Positions 13,783-14,686 of a stretch of DNA of 14,686 nucleotides are shown here, piece after piece (the first letter of the stretch is position 1; each line of letters starts with the position of its first letter). The DNA is from RGIG4103 sp045644605 (GTDB taxonomy: Bacteria > Bacillota > Clostridia > RUG12999), in the NCBI GenBank assembly GCA_045644605.1, contig JAZRHB010000016.1, forward strand, positions 1-14,686. The letters are read 5' to 3'. The position numbers were made by a program, and so were the translations under genes. The notes beneath the pieces are model-generated. The model did no database searches. It had not been told where the DNA came from and saw only the letters and a program-made list of their open reading frames with translations.

Positions 13783-13811
13783 ATTTTATCACAAAAGTGT
13801 GTATATTGCAA
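13783..13811 (-). promoter_or_regulatory. Promoter of the riboswitch-folT-folC transcript
   Basis: On the minus strand TTGCAA (13811-13806), 17 bp, then TAAAAT (13788-13783), preceded by an extended -10 TGA (13791-13789). A start site near 13776 would place the aptamer at the very 5' end of the RNA, as is usual. Confidence 0.72.
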
Positions 13812-13821
13812 TAGAATTATT

Positions 13822-13853
13822 AAAAAAACGGACAAAAAAAGTCCGGTTTTTTT
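13822..13853 (-). terminator. Intrinsic terminator after dtd
   Basis: On the minus strand an A tract, CCGGAC, a seven-T loop and GTCCG followed by a T tract form a hairpin (13853-13822) with one bulged base. It starts four bases after the dtd stop. It separates the glycosylase-dtd unit from the folT promoter, which begins about 10 bp further on. Confidence 0.82.
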
Positions 13854-13856
13854 GTC

Positions 13857-14303
13857 TCAAAGTACATCGCTGTCGAGTATAACGGTGAACGGACCATCAT
13901 TAACAAGTGAAACCTGCATATCCGCACCAAACTCGCCGTGGGCAACTTTTTTGAATTTTGGTTTGCAAATTTCAATAAAGTATTCATAAAGCTCATTTGC
14001 AAGGTCGGGACTGCCGGCGTTAGTAAAACTGGGGCGGTTACCCTTCTTACAATCGGCATAAAGCGTAAACTGCGAAACAATAAGTATTTCTCCTCCGACA
14101 TCAGATGCAGAAAGGTTGGTTTTACCATTTTCGCCTTCAAAAATACGAAGTTTAGAGATTTTGTCGGAAAGCTTATCCGCAATTTCTTTTGTATCAGTGT
14201 TGGATACGCCAATGAGCGCAAGATATCCTTTTCCAATTTCTCCAATTATATTTCCACCCACCGAAACGGATGCGTTTTTAACACGTTGCAGTACAATTTT
14301 CAT
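13857..14303 (-). CDS. dtd: D-aminoacyl-tRNA deacylase
   Basis: DTD hydrolyses D-amino acids (and glycine) wrongly attached to tRNA, a cytoplasmic proofreading function. The 148-residue product begins MKIVLQRVKNASVSV, the family's usual start. It carries SQFTLYAD at 77-84 with T80 in the catalytic pocket, KKGNRPSF (86-93) and the cross-subunit Gly-cisPro motif in NDGPFT (135-140; G137, P138). The frame extends nine codons upstream to 14330, but ATG 14303 has a GGAGG five bases closer and matches family length. Its ATG overlaps the TGA of the upstream DNA glycosylase (ATGA), so the two are translated from one mRNA. In many Clostridia dtd follows relA/spoT instead, so this partner is less usual. 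Confidence 0.96.
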   Translation of the reverse strand: MKIVLQRVKNASVSVGGNIIGEIGKGYLALIGVSNTDTKEIADKLSDKISKLRIFEGENGKTNLSASDVGGEILIVSQFTLYADCKKGNRPSFTNAGSPDLANELYEYFIEICKPKFKKVAHGEFGADMQVSLVNDGPFTVILDSDVL

Positions 14304-14686
14304 ATCTTTTCCTCCATAATAAATCGCCACAGAATATTCCTGTATTCTTCAGTAGCGTACTCAATACCTACACGTTTGTCGGTTGTATATTTGCATTTAA
14401 ATCCGTCATCTTCTATCCAGAGTTTATCAGAAGTAACAAGATTTTCGCCGTTAAGACTACGGTCAATCTGAAGATGCTTTGTAAGCTTTCCGGGGCCGCC
14501 AAATCCCTCTACACCTCGTATTAAAACAGCTTCGGGGAAATCCTTATTTCCGGTTACAACATTAAAAAGACTGTGTATTCCGTAGCACAGATAAACATAT
14601 GCCCGACCGCCTTTTTCGTACATAATTTTTGTTCGTTCAGTTTTACCCTTGTGTGCATGGCAGGCGGTGTCGTCTTCACCAAAATA
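14300..14686 (-). CDS. 3-methyladenine DNA glycosylase (AAG/MPG family), N-terminus cut by the window edge
   Basis: This family removes alkylated purines such as 3-methyladenine from DNA in base-excision repair. The visible 128 residues start in mid-gene at the window end with YFGEDDTACHAHKGKTERTKIMYEKGGRAYVYLCYGIHSLFNVVTG. They align with the conserved EDAACHA...RTPRN...GxAYVYxxYGMHxxxNVV core. EAVLIRGVE and GPGKLTKHLQID, the latter bordering the substrate pocket, follow. The ATG at 14623 is internal, not the start: the frame is open to 14686 and the residues before it are conserved. About 70 N-terminal residues, including the catalytic Glu expected just before the visible part, lie outside. 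The gene overlaps dtd by four bases. Confidence 0.92.
   Translation of the reverse strand, partial: YFGEDDTACHAHKGKTERTKIMYEKGGRAYVYLCYGIHSLFNVVTGNKDFPEAVLIRGVEGFGGPGKLTKHLQIDRSLNGENLVTSDKLWIEDDGFKCKYTTDKRVGIEYATEEYRNILWRFIMEEKI

Noticed and set aside
14300..14623. Separate 107-residue protein starting at ATG 14623
   Set aside because: The frame continues to the window edge with conserved AAG-family residues (ACHA, K-TERTKIM), so this ATG is internal.

Overview
The window looks like a chromosomal stretch from an anaerobic Bacillota of the class Clostridia, probably an uncultured gut-type lineage. The support is AT-rich DNA, strong AGGAGG-type ribosome binding sites, sigma-A type promoters with 17-bp spacers, the rpsU-yqeY pair, a tetrahydrofolate riboswitch ahead of an ECF folate transporter subunit, and Clostridia-like enzyme families. 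This placement is an inference; there is no rRNA here. I saw no tRNA, rRNA, CRISPR array, insertion sequence or integrase.

Layout. (1) 83-876, plus strand: a consensus promoter drives rpsU and a YqeY-family gene, closed by a hairpin terminator. (2) 885-3106, minus strand: a GHL6-type glycoside-hydrolase-like protein with its own promoter, and upstream of it a 56-residue hypothetical protein with its own terminator. (3) 3339-6548, plus strand: a promoter and an M24 'pita-bread' protein whose metal ligands are partly replaced, then about 850 bp of decayed DNA. That stretch holds a hexapeptide-repeat pseudogene and a relic of a larger gene that still has a strong promoter. It is followed by a UxuB/YjmF-type D-mannonate oxidoreductase and a thioredoxin. 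(4) 6643-11819, minus strand: a tightly packed operon murA - WalJ-like metallo-beta-lactamase-fold protein - proB - proA - mnmA, mostly with stop/start overlaps. (5) 11810-13811, minus strand: promoter, THF riboswitch, folT and folC, reading toward murA without a terminator. (6) 13821-14686, minus strand: a 3-methyladenine DNA glycosylase (cut by the window edge) overlapping dtd, with its own terminator.

How the genes work together. folT imports folate and folC polyglutamylates it; a folate-sensing RNA precedes both, so this is a self-contained folate uptake and retention unit. The murA operon mixes wall precursor synthesis, proline synthesis (proB, proA) and tRNA thiolation. The plus-strand block 3339-6548 and the GHL6 gene are the accessory part. 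The mannonate oxidoreductase belongs to hexuronate breakdown, and the GHL6 protein probably acts on a glycan, so a carbohydrate theme is likely, but no other uronate-pathway gene is present.

I found no convincing new multi-gene system. The items most worth a second look are the ligand-substituted M24 protein, the decayed island between it and the oxidoreductase, the folate riboswitch expression platform, and a GC-rich bulged hairpin after thioredoxin.
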